64,000 nucleotides of DNA, taken from NCBI GenBank assembly GCA_964511875.1, contig CAZEHS010000002.1:23943-87942 (forward strand), given 5' to 3'. The notes below the pieces were generated by a model. That model was not told where the DNA came from, ran no database searches, and saw nothing but the letters and a program-made list of their open reading frames with translations. The stretch comes from CAZEHS01 sp964511875. Lineage in GTDB: Bacteria > Bacillota > Clostridia > Peptostreptococcales > Acidaminobacteraceae. Both the position numbers and the translations under genes were made by a program. Positions 52,042 through 60,485 of this stretch are shown here, piece by piece; position 1 is the first letter of the stretch; every line of letters begins with the position of its first letter.

Positions 52042-52713
52042 TTGGATGAACTGGACATTTTAATTGATGCTGGGGACAAATCAAGCGGAGATACGGTTGT
52101 AAACTATTTAAAGTCACAGAGTGTAGACGATTTGGAGCTAGTGATTGCAACGCATGGGCATGCGGACCATCTTGGCGGCTTACCTGAAGTCTTCGATGCT
52201 TATAATGTTGAACGGTACATCGACAGCGGTGTGCCTGCAACAACTCAGATTTATCAGACAGTCGAAAATAGTGTTGCAGCAGAAGGTTGTCCAGAATTAG
52301 GTGATAAGAATGAGACCATCAAATATGAGAATCTGACAGTGCAAACCATTGAAACTGTGGATGCATCAAGTGATATTAATGATGTCAGTGTAATTGTTCT
52401 TGTGACATACGGTAGCGAAAGAATGCTATTTGCAGGGGATGCAAGTTCCGCTATCGACCCCTGGCTTACTAAAGTTGGTCATGTGAATCTTTTCAAAGCG
52501 GAACACCATGGTAGCAGAACAGGAAATAGTAGTACGCTTATGTCTATACTTAAGCCTGATATTTCGGTCATTAGTTATGGGATTGACAACAGCTATGGAC
52601 ACCCACATCTGGAAGCGATGGATGTTTTAAAGAAATATAGTGGACAAGTATCGTGGACAGCGGGCAAATCAGTTGTTATTACAACAGATGGAATCTCTAT
52701 GAATGTTCAATAA
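52042..52713 (+). CDS. ComEC/Rec2-like metallo-beta-lactamase domain, 3' part of the frameshifted gene
   Basis: The frame contains the metal-binding core THGHADHLGG, a second metal site FAGDASSAIDPW and FKAEHHGSRTGNS, which is the hydrolase domain seen at the C-terminus of ComEC and in stand-alone secreted nucleases. The N-terminal strand (IDVGQGDSVF) is encoded in the preceding frame, so this piece is incomplete alone. The nominal TTG start has no ribosome site. Function would be extracellular hydrolysis, possibly of nucleic acid. Confidence 0.78.
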   Translation: MDELDILIDAGDKSSGDTVVNYLKSQSVDDLELVIATHGHADHLGGLPEVFDAYNVERYIDSGVPATTQIYQTVENSVAAEGCPELGDKNETIKYENLTVQTIETVDASSDINDVSVIVLVTYGSERMLFAGDASSAIDPWLTKVGHVNLFKAEHHGSRTGNSSTLMSILKPDISVISYGIDNSYGHPHLEAMDVLKKYSGQVSWTAGKSVVITTDGISMNVQ

Positions 52714-52750
52714 CTATTGAATTTGCAATTACCACGAATTGGAGGTTCGC

Positions 52751-53128
52751 ATGAAAGATATGGGTATAACTGTTTTTGCAATTTCAATTATTCTTTTAAC
52801 TTCAGGTTGTGAATCGGATTATACGGAAATCAATTCATACGAGAGCCAAGATGAACCCACGGTAACACAGGAAGAACTAGACGATGCATATTCTCAAGGA
52901 TGGGACAATGCGGTGTCAGACGTTTTCAGCGAACATGACGAATTATACAATGATGATCAACAGTACTCGGAAAGTGATTATCAAGGACAAGGTTATAATT
53001 CTTCCAGTGCGACTTCGGTTGTAGATGCAGAGCAAGAAGGCTATGATTCCGCTATTGGCGAGGTGTATTCAGATACAGACGTTCTAAGTTATGGTGAAGC
53101 CCATTACTTAGTTGATGATTATCAATAA
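52751..53128 (+). CDS. Small putative lipoprotein, function unknown
   Basis: The 125-residue product has a lipoprotein signal (TVFAISIILLTSGC, Cys near residue 19). The mature part is very acidic and Ser/Tyr/Asp/Gln-rich, with two similar segments: DAYSQGWDNAVSDVFSEHDEL and, later, AEQEGYDSAIGEVYSDTDVL. This suggests an internal duplication. GGAGG precedes ATG 52751; a TTG start 12 bp upstream is less likely. No family recognised. Confidence 0.72.
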   Translation: MKDMGITVFAISIILLTSGCESDYTEINSYESQDEPTVTQEELDDAYSQGWDNAVSDVFSEHDELYNDDQQYSESDYQGQGYNSSSATSVVDAEQEGYDSAIGEVYSDTDVLSYGEAHYLVDDYQ

Positions 53129-53148
53129 TGCTAAGTTGGAGGAATTCA

Positions 53149-53415
53149 ATGAGACGATTCAAATCAAGATTTCTACTGGTGATAATCTGTCTGATGATAA
53201 TAATTCCTTTAGCGGGATGCAGTGGCATTAGCGTAGATTCGGGAGTATCAAGCGCCCAGTCCTATTCTTATGTAGGGTCTGTTAATTCAGACATATATCA
53301 CAATCCATCTTGTCAGTGGGCACAGAAAATACATTCTGAAAACGAAATATGGTTTATCTCTGAAGATGACGCAAGGAGTAATGGGTATAGGGCTTGTAAG
53401 GTTTGTAGACCTTGA
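53149..53415 (+). CDS. Small lipoprotein with Ada-type zinc-binding-like domain
   Basis: The 88-residue product has a lipoprotein signal (IIIPLAGC, Cys24). The C-terminal ~45 residues read YVGSVNSDIYHNPSCQWAQK and end GYRACKVCRP. This His/Cys pattern is the small metal-binding domain often found at the end of secreted thermonuclease-like or MBL proteins. Here it is separate. TTGGAGGA precedes ATG 53149. Confidence 0.78.
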   Translation: MRRFKSRFLLVIICLMIIIPLAGCSGISVDSGVSSAQSYSYVGSVNSDIYHNPSCQWAQKIHSENEIWFISEDDARSNGYRACKVCRP

Positions 53416-53475
53416 GGCAGATTAGTTCATCGATTTATAAAGTTTTCCAATAATCATGACTTGGAGGAGTTTGTC

Positions 53476-54129
53476 ATGAATGAAAGTGAGCAGGTAGTCG
53501 ACAACTTGGAAACCATTGAGGGCAGTTCTGTAGAGAATAGCACAGCTAATCAAGCCATTTACCAGCAGGTTAATGGTTTAAAAAAGCTGGAGGGGCTAAA
53601 GAAACTGGTTATTGGTCTTGCAGTATTTCAGGTGATTTCAATAATAATGCTTTTAGTATTAATGAGCCAAGTTAACAGCCTGAATCTAGAAGTAAAGACA
53701 GGTGCTGAAAAAATTGGCTCTCAAGCCGCTGAATTAAGTAAACAAGCCGGTAAATTGAGCCAATATGATGAACAGTTTAAAATCGTGAACCTGATGAGCT
53801 TGAATAATTCTATGGCATTGCGAATGAGTGAAGGGGTTGTAACGGATAGTTTAGTAGCTCAAAAGGTTCAAATATATGGAAGCTGGATGACTATTGATAT
53901 TCGTGCACAACCTACCTTCGAAAAATATTTCAAAGGACATGGTCGTTTTGATTTACCGGATAGAGAACTGAAGCAAGCAATAATCGGTCTAATTGATGTT
54001 GTTAAACTTCAATATGTAGAAACAGATTACAACACTAAAATTGCTGATGTAATAATTGCTATTACTCAAAATAACTATCCTGTAGGGGAATATGAAAAAG
54101 GCGTTTTGAGGCTTACAGGGGAAAATTGA
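53476..54129 (+). CDS. Single-pass membrane protein with coiled coil, function unknown
   Basis: The 217-residue protein has an acidic N-terminus, one membrane helix (LVIGLAVFQVISIIMLLVLM, residues ~45-65), a coiled-coil-like stretch (VNSLNLEVKTGAEKIGSQAA) and a soluble C-terminal domain with no recognisable family. No signal peptide is seen; orientation is uncertain. ATG 53476 follows TTGGAGGAG. Confidence 0.68.
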   Translation: MNESEQVVDNLETIEGSSVENSTANQAIYQQVNGLKKLEGLKKLVIGLAVFQVISIIMLLVLMSQVNSLNLEVKTGAEKIGSQAAELSKQAGKLSQYDEQFKIVNLMSLNNSMALRMSEGVVTDSLVAQKVQIYGSWMTIDIRAQPTFEKYFKGHGRFDLPDRELKQAIIGLIDVVKLQYVETDYNTKIADVIIAITQNNYPVGEYEKGVLRLTGEN

Positions 54130-54323
54130 CAAAAATATGCTCCTAAAATGAGTAATCCGGACGTATCTATAAGACTAGCACTGATTTTCATCTTTAGGTT
54201 CTATTAAAACCAGAATCTTGTTGAATGATGGTAATAACTAACTACTATCTTGTTGTTGAAGTATGATTACATGGTTATTGAAAGTCGAACCGTATAGATT
54301 AAACTTTTGGGGGAGAAAGAAAC
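54130..54323. other. Intergenic region without visible feature
   Basis: About 190 bp, AT-rich; no hairpin with a T-tract or consensus promoter recognised. Confidence 0.4.
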
Positions 54324-55184
54324 ATGATGAGACGACTGTTCGCGACAATTATTGCATTTTCTCTTGTTACATCAATGAGTTTTGCTCATCCGGGGAGAAC
54401 TGATTCAAGCGGTGGTCATTATGTGAGAACCGCAGGGTGGGGTTATCCGGTTGGTAGCTATCATTATCATAACGGAGGAAGTTCAAGCTCAAGTGGTAGT
54501 AGTGGTGGATATGTGCAATCTGCTGAATCATATTACTTATTTGAATATCAGTATGGACAAGTCACAGAATTCAAAGGCTGGCTGTATCAATTGGGGTATT
54601 ACTCTGGAGATATGGGAGATTACGGCGATATAGATAAGCTTGTTATTGCAGTCAAGGCATTTCAACGGCAACATGGGCTTTCTGCAACTGGGAAAGGCGA
54701 TACAAATACAAGAACGCATATATATAACGAATATCTTTCAAGCAAAAACACGGCCAGAGCCAACATAGTGGGATTCAATATTTATATCAATGGAAGACTT
54801 GTGAATAACGCGAATGCTGACTATCCCTTCGTTACTTATAAGAATATGACATATATGCCTATGACATCAGATTTAATTCCGGCTGTTGGAGGATACTTAA
54901 TAGATAATGGAGGCTGGCTCAGGATCGGAACGAGTCAATACTACTATAACCTGAATCAGTTATTCTTAGGGTCAAACAACACACTTGGTCAATCAATTAG
55001 ATTAAATATCGAGATCAGGCCATTATATCTTGGACAGAATGCATACGTGGACGGAGCAACATATCCAATCCTAAATTATAAGAACGTAGTATATGTTCCA
55101 TTGTCGGCCTATTTAATAAATAGCGCATTTCCGTTTGCTGCAAGGTGGATTGATGGAGATGGGCTGTATCTTATAAATAATTGA
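54324..55184 (+). CDS. Secreted YHYH-motif protein with peptidoglycan-binding-like domain
   Basis: The 286-residue protein has a signal peptide (LVTSMSFAH), a YHYH-type motif (HPGRTDSSGGH, VGSYHYHNGG), a Ser/Gly linker, and a PG_binding_1-like segment (residues ~95-145: FKGWLYQLGYYSGDMG, LVIAVKAFQRQHGLSATG). A C-terminal region with two copper-amine-oxidase-N-like units follows (FVTYKNMTYMPMTSDL; ILNYKNVVYVPLSAYL). Its N-terminus is clearly paralogous to the 51311 gene. It probably binds the cell wall. GGGGGAG precedes the ATG pair. Confidence 0.82.
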   Translation: MMRRLFATIIAFSLVTSMSFAHPGRTDSSGGHYVRTAGWGYPVGSYHYHNGGSSSSSGSSGGYVQSAESYYLFEYQYGQVTEFKGWLYQLGYYSGDMGDYGDIDKLVIAVKAFQRQHGLSATGKGDTNTRTHIYNEYLSSKNTARANIVGFNIYINGRLVNNANADYPFVTYKNMTYMPMTSDLIPAVGGYLIDNGGWLRIGTSQYYYNLNQLFLGSNNTLGQSIRLNIEIRPLYLGQNAYVDGATYPILNYKNVVYVPLSAYLINSAFPFAARWIDGDGLYLINN

Positions 55185-55416
55185 TTTAACCATAAGAGTA
55201 AAGACTTGGATAATAAACGGAATGATGTTTATGGCACTACTCATTTTGGGTTTAAGCATTATTGAACATAGTCGGTGAATGTTGCAGGCATCGACTACGA
55301 AAAGTATCAATTTATGTTCTATTCATCTTTGAATGAGGCTGGAGCTTTAATAGTAAGCCTTGAACAGTCTACTGCTGTTCAGGATGAATTGATGTAACAT
55401 ACAAGGAGGTATTTTA

Positions 55417-56187
55417 ATGAAAACTGCGAGAGGGTTTCTCACAGGAGTAATCATAACAGCAATACTTTTGGGGAATTTTAGTTTTGCTTCAGGGCTACTT
55501 CAAAACATTCCAGTAGCATTTAATAGCGTAAGCATGAAGGTAAATGGCACAGTTATTAATGCAGATAATATATTGTACAACGGCACAACCTATGTTCCAC
55601 TTCGAGCAATTGCTGATATGCTTGGTAAAGAAGTAGGGTGGGACGGAGCGACGATGACAGCAAGCATTAATGATAAAGGTTTTGTACCATCACCTGCTGT
55701 TGTACAAATACAACCTACAATAATAACGAAAACCTCTCGGTCAAATCCTGCAACATTGGGACAAACAATCTCAGTTAATCGCAAAGATTTGTTTTATGGA
55801 TTGGAAAGTTATGACATTACATTGCTTGAAACTAAGTCCGGTGCAGATGCCTGGAATATGGTTTTTGCTGGGAACCAATTTAACTTAGAACCCCGCTCTG
55901 GACAAGAATACTTACTTGCAAAATTTAAAATTAAAGTAAATAGTTTAGAAAAGAGTACGATATCAATCAATCAATATATGTTCGATGTTGTTAGCGGGTC
56001 AGGCGTAAAATATGAGGGCTTCAATTCTGTTTCAGGGCTTTACCCAGATTGGAACACAGAACTCTATGCCGGTGCAGACTTTATTGGATGGACATATTTC
56101 TTAGTTAATACAAATGATTCAAATCCCGTTGCTGCAATCAATCGAAATGATGAGCAATCAGCTGTTTGGTTTAAGTTGAGGAATTAA
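55417..56187 (+). CDS. Secreted copper-amine-oxidase-N-domain / DUF4352-like protein
   Basis: The 256-residue protein has a signal peptide (LGNFSFASG), a copper-amine-oxidase N-terminal-like domain (NGTTYVPLRAIADMLGKEVGWD, residues ~50-75) and a C-terminal immunoglobulin-like beta domain of the DUF4352 kind (GQEYLLAKFKIKVNS; WTYFLVNTNDSNP). Such proteins are extracellular and often stress- or envelope-related. CAAGGAGG precedes the ATG. The ~230 bp upstream (55185-55416) contains no clear feature. Confidence 0.8.
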   Translation: MKTARGFLTGVIITAILLGNFSFASGLLQNIPVAFNSVSMKVNGTVINADNILYNGTTYVPLRAIADMLGKEVGWDGATMTASINDKGFVPSPAVVQIQPTIITKTSRSNPATLGQTISVNRKDLFYGLESYDITLLETKSGADAWNMVFAGNQFNLEPRSGQEYLLAKFKIKVNSLEKSTISINQYMFDVVSGSGVKYEGFNSVSGLYPDWNTELYAGADFIGWTYFLVNTNDSNPVAAINRNDEQSAVWFKLRN

Positions 56188-56271
56188 TAGGCGTGTTGTG
56201 AAATTTGTATAGGTGTGTTTAAAACTCCCCTTGAGATGTTTATAACTAATTATTGTTTGTTCAGATCTTGT

Positions 56272-56550
56272 TCAGTCAAAAAACATTCTCAAAATAGGAG
56301 AGCACTTAGCCCACCTTTTTTCGTGCTGTTTAACTTTTCGGTAAAATGTTGCATTTGCCATACCGCAGAGTTCCATTGCTTCTACTGCTTGCATTTCTCC
56401 ATCCTTCCATTTAGTGTAGGCATTAATGAATTTGGGATCAATCTTAACTTTCTCAGGTCTGCCGCATTTCTCCCACTCTCCGCTCTCCTTCATTGCTTGA
56501 GTCCCTTCAGATTGTCGCTTCGTTCGTTTCAACATTTCAGCATGAGAGAA
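56272..56550 (-). pseudogene. C-terminal relic of a serine recombinase (resolvase/invertase family)
   Basis: The minus-strand frame encodes MLKRTKRQSEGTQAMKES, CGRPEKVKIDP, a WKDGEMQAVEAMELCGMAN stretch and TFYRKVKQHEK. This matches the end of resolvases: the R-x-x-EG helix, the GRP hinge and the HTH_7 DNA-binding domain ending in STFYRRV-like residues. The catalytic N-terminal domain with the active Ser is missing and the upstream sequence is unrelated, so this is a remnant. It marks the edge of the accessory block. Confidence 0.75.
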
Positions 56551-56765
56551 TGAATAGTTGTGATAAACTGTCTGGAAAATCCAATCATGCTGGCAAGTTA
56601 ATAGAGATCCTGAAACTTTTAAAATTATCAATGTGACTCATCTTTTATCGCTCAGGCTGGCAGCATCGCCCACAATTATACACACATTGATAAGGTGTTC
56701 AGATCAGATAAAATGAAAACGGTGAAGTTATATTCATGAATGACTCTGAAAAACCTTGCAAATCT

Positions 56766-56800
56766 GAAACCCGGCAGCTCCTACAAGAGCTCCGGGTTTC
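56766..56800. terminator. Hairpin, probable terminator remnant
   Basis: GAAACCCGG...AGCTC pairs with GAGCT...CCGGGTTTC across a short loop; T-rich end. It lies in the gene-free stretch 56632-56925. Confidence 0.65.
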
Positions 56801-56925
56801 ATTCGACTGGAAATGCCTGATGGGTGACTGCTTCAGAAAAATCTTAAAGGGTATATATCAAGTGAATTAAAGACCTGGAAATCAGGAAAAAATCGTTACC
56901 TGATATGATTACGCGGAGGATTGCC

Positions 56926-58155
56926 ATGTTTCAATTAACCATCGGGGTCATAACAGGAGTATTCCTTTTCAAACTCATTCTGGTGATTCTCAACTACAGA
57001 AACCGCAGGGAACCGATCCCTGAAAATGTTGCCCATGTTTACAAGCCGGTCGAGTACAGAAAGTGGCTTGGGTATACGATGGAAACCCATCGGTTGTCTG
57101 CTGTTTCTGAGGCGATGGATGCCTTTATTCTGCTCGTTCTTTTCTATTCAGGCACGTTTCCGGCTTTGGCTATGCTTACGGCTTCTCTTCATGGGGATCC
57201 GATTATCCAAACCCTGCTTTTCCTTGGGTCCTATTACTGCATCAAATACTGCCTCCTTCTTGTCATCAAAGCTTACCGTACTTTCAGCATTGAAGAGCGT
57301 TATGGATTCAATAAAACTACAGTTGGTACTTTCATCCTGGATCAATTCAAAATCATCCTGCTTGCCTTGGTTCTTGGGGTTGGCATGCTTTATGGGATGT
57401 TGACCCTGTATGGGAATATGGGAAGTGGATTCCTGCTGTATGCATGGGGTATGATCGCAGCTTTTATGATCGTGGTGAATGTGCTTTATGCCAATGTATT
57501 CATCCGTTTTTTCAATAGGATTACTCCGCTGCCCGAAGGGGAGCTGAAAGAGAAAATTGGAATCCTTACAAAGGTTGTTGGCTATGAAGTCAAGAAAATC
57601 AGCATCATGGACGCTTCAAAGCGATCCGGGCGACTCAACGCCTTTTTTTCGGGTTTTGGTCGGTTCAAACACATCATATTGTTCGACACGCTGGTTGAAA
57701 AATGCACCCCCGAAGAGGTAGTAAGTGTTTTGGCCCATGAAATCGGTCATTACAAGCATAGGGATTCATTAAAAAACCTCGTTTTCTCCATCCTTCAAAC
57801 AGGATTATATCTGGGCATGCTAACCTACTTCCTCGATTCAGCTAAGCTTTCAGAATCCTTTGGATTCACATCAGCCCATATAGGATTTTCAATCATTCTG
57901 TTTGAAATCCTGATAGAGCCATTAGACATCCTTATGAATATTCCATTTTCCTGGTTATCGAGGAGAGCGGAACTCCGGGCTGACGACTTCTCGGGAAAAG
58001 CAGGCTTCAAAGATGCCATGATCAGTGCGCTTAAGGTTCTGGCTCGGGAGAATTATGCGAATCTTACGCCGCATCCCTTAGTAGTGAAAATGACTTATAC
58101 ACACCCGCCGATCAGCCAGAGAATATCCACACTTCAGCAGATGAGACAGATTTAA
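56926..58155 (+). CDS. M48-family membrane metalloprotease (Ste24 / CAAX prenyl protease 1-like)
   Basis: The 409-residue protein has an N-terminal multi-span Ste24-type region (residues ~1-200) and the zinc site HEIGHYKH (His271-Glu272...His275), with the third ligand Glu in RRAELRADDFSG. It acts in the membrane on unfolded or membrane proteins. ATG 56926 is chosen because CGGAGG precedes it; an in-frame ATG at 56905 has no ribosome site. Confidence 0.92.
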   Translation: MFQLTIGVITGVFLFKLILVILNYRNRREPIPENVAHVYKPVEYRKWLGYTMETHRLSAVSEAMDAFILLVLFYSGTFPALAMLTASLHGDPIIQTLLFLGSYYCIKYCLLLVIKAYRTFSIEERYGFNKTTVGTFILDQFKIILLALVLGVGMLYGMLTLYGNMGSGFLLYAWGMIAAFMIVVNVLYANVFIRFFNRITPLPEGELKEKIGILTKVVGYEVKKISIMDASKRSGRLNAFFSGFGRFKHIILFDTLVEKCTPEEVVSVLAHEIGHYKHRDSLKNLVFSILQTGLYLGMLTYFLDSAKLSESFGFTSAHIGFSIILFEILIEPLDILMNIPFSWLSRRAELRADDFSGKAGFKDAMISALKVLARENYANLTPHPLVVKMTYTHPPISQRISTLQQMRQI

Positions 58156-58186
58156 GAGGATAGACAACAAATTCTGCACAACAAAA

Positions 58187-58208
58187 AAGGCCATCCGCAG
58201 ATGGCCTT
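58187..58208 (-). terminator. Terminator of the cold-shock gene
   Basis: AAGGCCATC / GATGGCCTT stem (58187-58195 with 58200-58208); the A-run at 58183-58188 gives a U-tract on the minus-strand transcript. Confidence 0.85.
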
Positions 58209-58222
58209 AATTAACGATGAAA

Positions 58223-58423
58223 TTACAGTTTAACTACGTTCTCAGCTTGGGGACCACGTGATCCTTGAGTAACTTCGAACTCTACACGTTGACCTTCGTC
58301 AAGTGTTTTGAAACCGTCGCCTTGGATAGCGCTGAAGTGTACGAATACATCAGTTCCGCCGTCTACAGAAATGAAACCATAACCTTTTTCTGAGTTAAAC
58401 CATTTTACTGTTCCTTGTGTCAT
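58223..58423 (-). CDS. csp: Cold-shock protein (CspA family)
   Basis: The 66-residue OB-fold RNA chaperone has RNP1 (KGYGFI) and RNP2 (VFVHFSAI) motifs. CTGGAGGAT precedes the ATG. A long ~115-nt leader separates it from its promoter, as is usual for cold-shock mRNAs whose 5' UTR changes fold with temperature. Confidence 0.98.
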   Translation of the reverse strand: MTQGTVKWFNSEKGYGFISVDGGTDVFVHFSAIQGDGFKTLDEGQRVEFEVTQGSRGPQAENVVKL

Positions 58424-58546
58424 TTTAAAATCCTCCAGTTTGTTTGTTTTGATAGAGCCTGGAGAACCAGTTCACATGATACTAGCAATGGCACGGGGCA
58501 CTAACGCTTATAATCTGTGAAGTAACTCCAAAAGCACTACATAGAC

Positions 58547-58575
58547 ATTGTAATAGTTTTCCGACAATTTGTCAA
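58547..58575 (-). promoter_or_regulatory. Promoter of the cold-shock gene, with long 5' leader
   Basis: Minus strand TTGACA (58575-58570), 17-bp spacer, TACAAT (58552-58547). The transcript would start near 58540, giving a leader of about 115 nt to the ATG at 58423. Confidence 0.7.
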
Positions 58576-58770
58576 TGACCAGGCGTTTTAATGGGTTCGC
58601 ACATGATGGAAATATTTTGGTTACTAATTGAAAAACAGGGTATTCAATCGAACAAAACCATTTTCCGAATTGTCAATCAAAAATGGTCCGATGTGTTAGA
58701 ATAAAAGTATGGATATTCATGTAAAGAAGTGGAATTGGATTCATTCCCTTTTGTGAAGGAGTAACGGCTT

Positions 58771-60000
58771 ATGATGGATGAATATTTGGAATCAAACAAC
58801 ATACAGAAACCATCGTTTGTCATACATACGTTAGGACGGTTCGACGTCTTCAAGGATGGTCGTTCTCTTGTCATGTCGTCCTCCGGTTCAAGGAAGATAT
58901 GGGAGCTGTATAAGTTCATGCTTGCGCACCGCGAGAGGTCTTTCACACCGGAATCCTTGATGGATCTGCTTTGGGTTTCGGAGGAGTATAATGATCCCCG
59001 CAGTACGCTTCGAAGGCAAATGCATCGTTTAAGGAAAGCCTTGATTGAAGAAGATTGCAAGGACTGTGATAAGACTCTGTTGTTTTCTAATGGATATTAT
59101 CGCTGGAATGACAGCCTGGCTGTTCAGCTGGATACGGATTTGTTTGAACGGTTGGCTAAGCAGGGTGATGCCTTGAAGAACGAATCACCTCATCATGCGC
59201 TGGAATTTTATCTGAAGGCACTGGATTTATATGGCGGCGATTATTTGATGGAGTGCGTGGATCAGCACTGGGTTTTCCCCATCAGGAATCATTACAGACG
59301 ACTTTTTCTCGAAACGGTGCTGAACACAATAAGTCTTCTTAAGTTTAAAAATTGTCATGATGAAATTCTACCCCTGTGTGAAAAAGCGATACAGATCGAT
59401 ATTTATGAGGAGACCTTTCACATCAATCTGATGGATGCATTATCCGTCAAAGGTGAGAGGAAGCAGGCTCTGGAACATTATGAATACATAACAGGTTTTT
59501 ATTATCGGGAAATGGGAATCAAACCTTCTGCTGAAATGAGAGCGGTCTATAAACGACTCCTAAGAACACAGTCGATGGTTCTATCAGAGGAAGGACTTTA
59601 TGATGAGCTTGAATCTAATCTTACCCTTGATAACGCCTTTTACTGTGAACCTGAGGTTTTTAAATCGATTTACGAGCTTGAGCGCAGAAGAGCCCAACGA
59701 TTGGGAGCCGGTCTAAGTGTAGGCGTCGTTACTGCAACGCCGATAAAAGGATACACAGGATCTCAGGAAGAGCTTCGGATGAACCATCTGAAGCAGCACT
59801 TAATGGAGTATCTGAGAAAAGGCGATACGTTTACAAGGTGGAACGACCAGCAATTATTAGTCCTGCTGCCTGGCGTAGATTCGGCACAACTGGAAAAGGT
59901 ATTGAAAAGGGTGCTGAATGTGGAAACAGGCAGCTTATCCATTGTGATCAGTCAAATAACACATTTAGCTCAGGAAACTCAGCTTACCCGATTGGTATAA
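58771..60000 (+). CDS. BTAD-type transcriptional regulator with degenerate GGDEF-like C-terminal domain
   Basis: The 409-residue protein has a winged helix (residues ~15-105; FTPESLMDLLWVSEEYNDPR, LRRQMHRLRKALI), a BTAD domain (~115-265; YEETFHINLMDALSVKGERKQ) and a C-terminal ~110-residue domain with the outline of a diguanylate-cyclase fold (GAGLSVGVVTATP; LRKGDTFTRWNDQQLLVLLP). In the last, the GGDEF signature is replaced, so it is probably a non-catalytic sensor. It lies upstream of a small gene and an LPXTG surface protein, which it may control. Confidence 0.85.
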   Translation: MMDEYLESNNIQKPSFVIHTLGRFDVFKDGRSLVMSSSGSRKIWELYKFMLAHRERSFTPESLMDLLWVSEEYNDPRSTLRRQMHRLRKALIEEDCKDCDKTLLFSNGYYRWNDSLAVQLDTDLFERLAKQGDALKNESPHHALEFYLKALDLYGGDYLMECVDQHWVFPIRNHYRRLFLETVLNTISLLKFKNCHDEILPLCEKAIQIDIYEETFHINLMDALSVKGERKQALEHYEYITGFYYREMGIKPSAEMRAVYKRLLRTQSMVLSEEGLYDELESNLTLDNAFYCEPEVFKSIYELERRRAQRLGAGLSVGVVTATPIKGYTGSQEELRMNHLKQHLMEYLRKGDTFTRWNDQQLLVLLPGVDSAQLEKVLKRVLNVETGSLSIVISQITHLAQETQLTRLV

Positions 60001-60025
60001 CTCGGATGAGCTGAGTTTTTTTTAA
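59976..60025 (+). terminator. Terminator of the BTAD regulator
   Basis: AACTCAGCT (59976-59984) pairs with AGCTGAGTT (60009-60017), followed by a T-run; the stem overlaps the end of the coding region. Confidence 0.7.
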
Positions 60026-60160
60026 TTTTTGGATATTACAGAGGGCTTGTCACAGTGCTGTCACATGGATGGTCGCGTCCTGTCACAGTAAATGGATATG
60101 ATGAATATATAGAGTAATAGATCGATAATGTCTCACCCCGATAAGGAGGTGAAGGGTTGA

Positions 60161-60409
60161 ATGAAAACTCAGAAGGCTCGAGTACCCCAAAAGGTCCGTA
60201 TGGGAGGAGCAAATTTTTTAATTTCAATCTATCATCAGGAAAATCACAGTTGGCAGGGAACGATACAATGGCTTGATACGGGTAAGAAGGTACATTTCAG
60301 GAGTGAGTTGGAGCTGATGGTTCTCATTCAAAGTGCCCTTCAAGTGAATCAAGGTGAGGAAAAGCAGCTTAGAAACTGGGAGGATGATAAGAAATGTGAC
60401 GCCTGCTAG
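60161..60409 (+). CDS. Small conserved-looking protein of unknown function (82 aa)
   Basis: A basic N-terminus (KTQKARVPQKVRMGGANF) leads to a compact beta-rich stretch (SIYHQENHSWQGTIQW; KKVHFRSELELMVLI) and a polar tail ending CDAC. No family recognised. AAGGAGGTGA before the ATG supports translation. It sits 76 bp before the LPXTG protein and after the BTAD regulator, so it is likely part of that surface module. Confidence 0.72.
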   Translation: MKTQKARVPQKVRMGGANFLISIYHQENHSWQGTIQWLDTGKKVHFRSELELMVLIQSALQVNQGEEKQLRNWEDDKKCDAC

Positions 60410-60485
60410 AATCTGAGGGTGTGACTGAAAGTAGGAAGAAATGCTGGCCGACAGCGAGGGAAAAAACAGGAGAGAGGTGCGGATT

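Noticed and set aside
52030..52045. Programmed -1 ribosomal frameshift at TTTTTTA
   Set aside because: The zero-frame codons are GTT TTT TAG, so the heptamer is not in the phase needed for a classical X XXY YYZ slip, and no downstream pseudoknot is evident. A simple one-base deletion explains it better.
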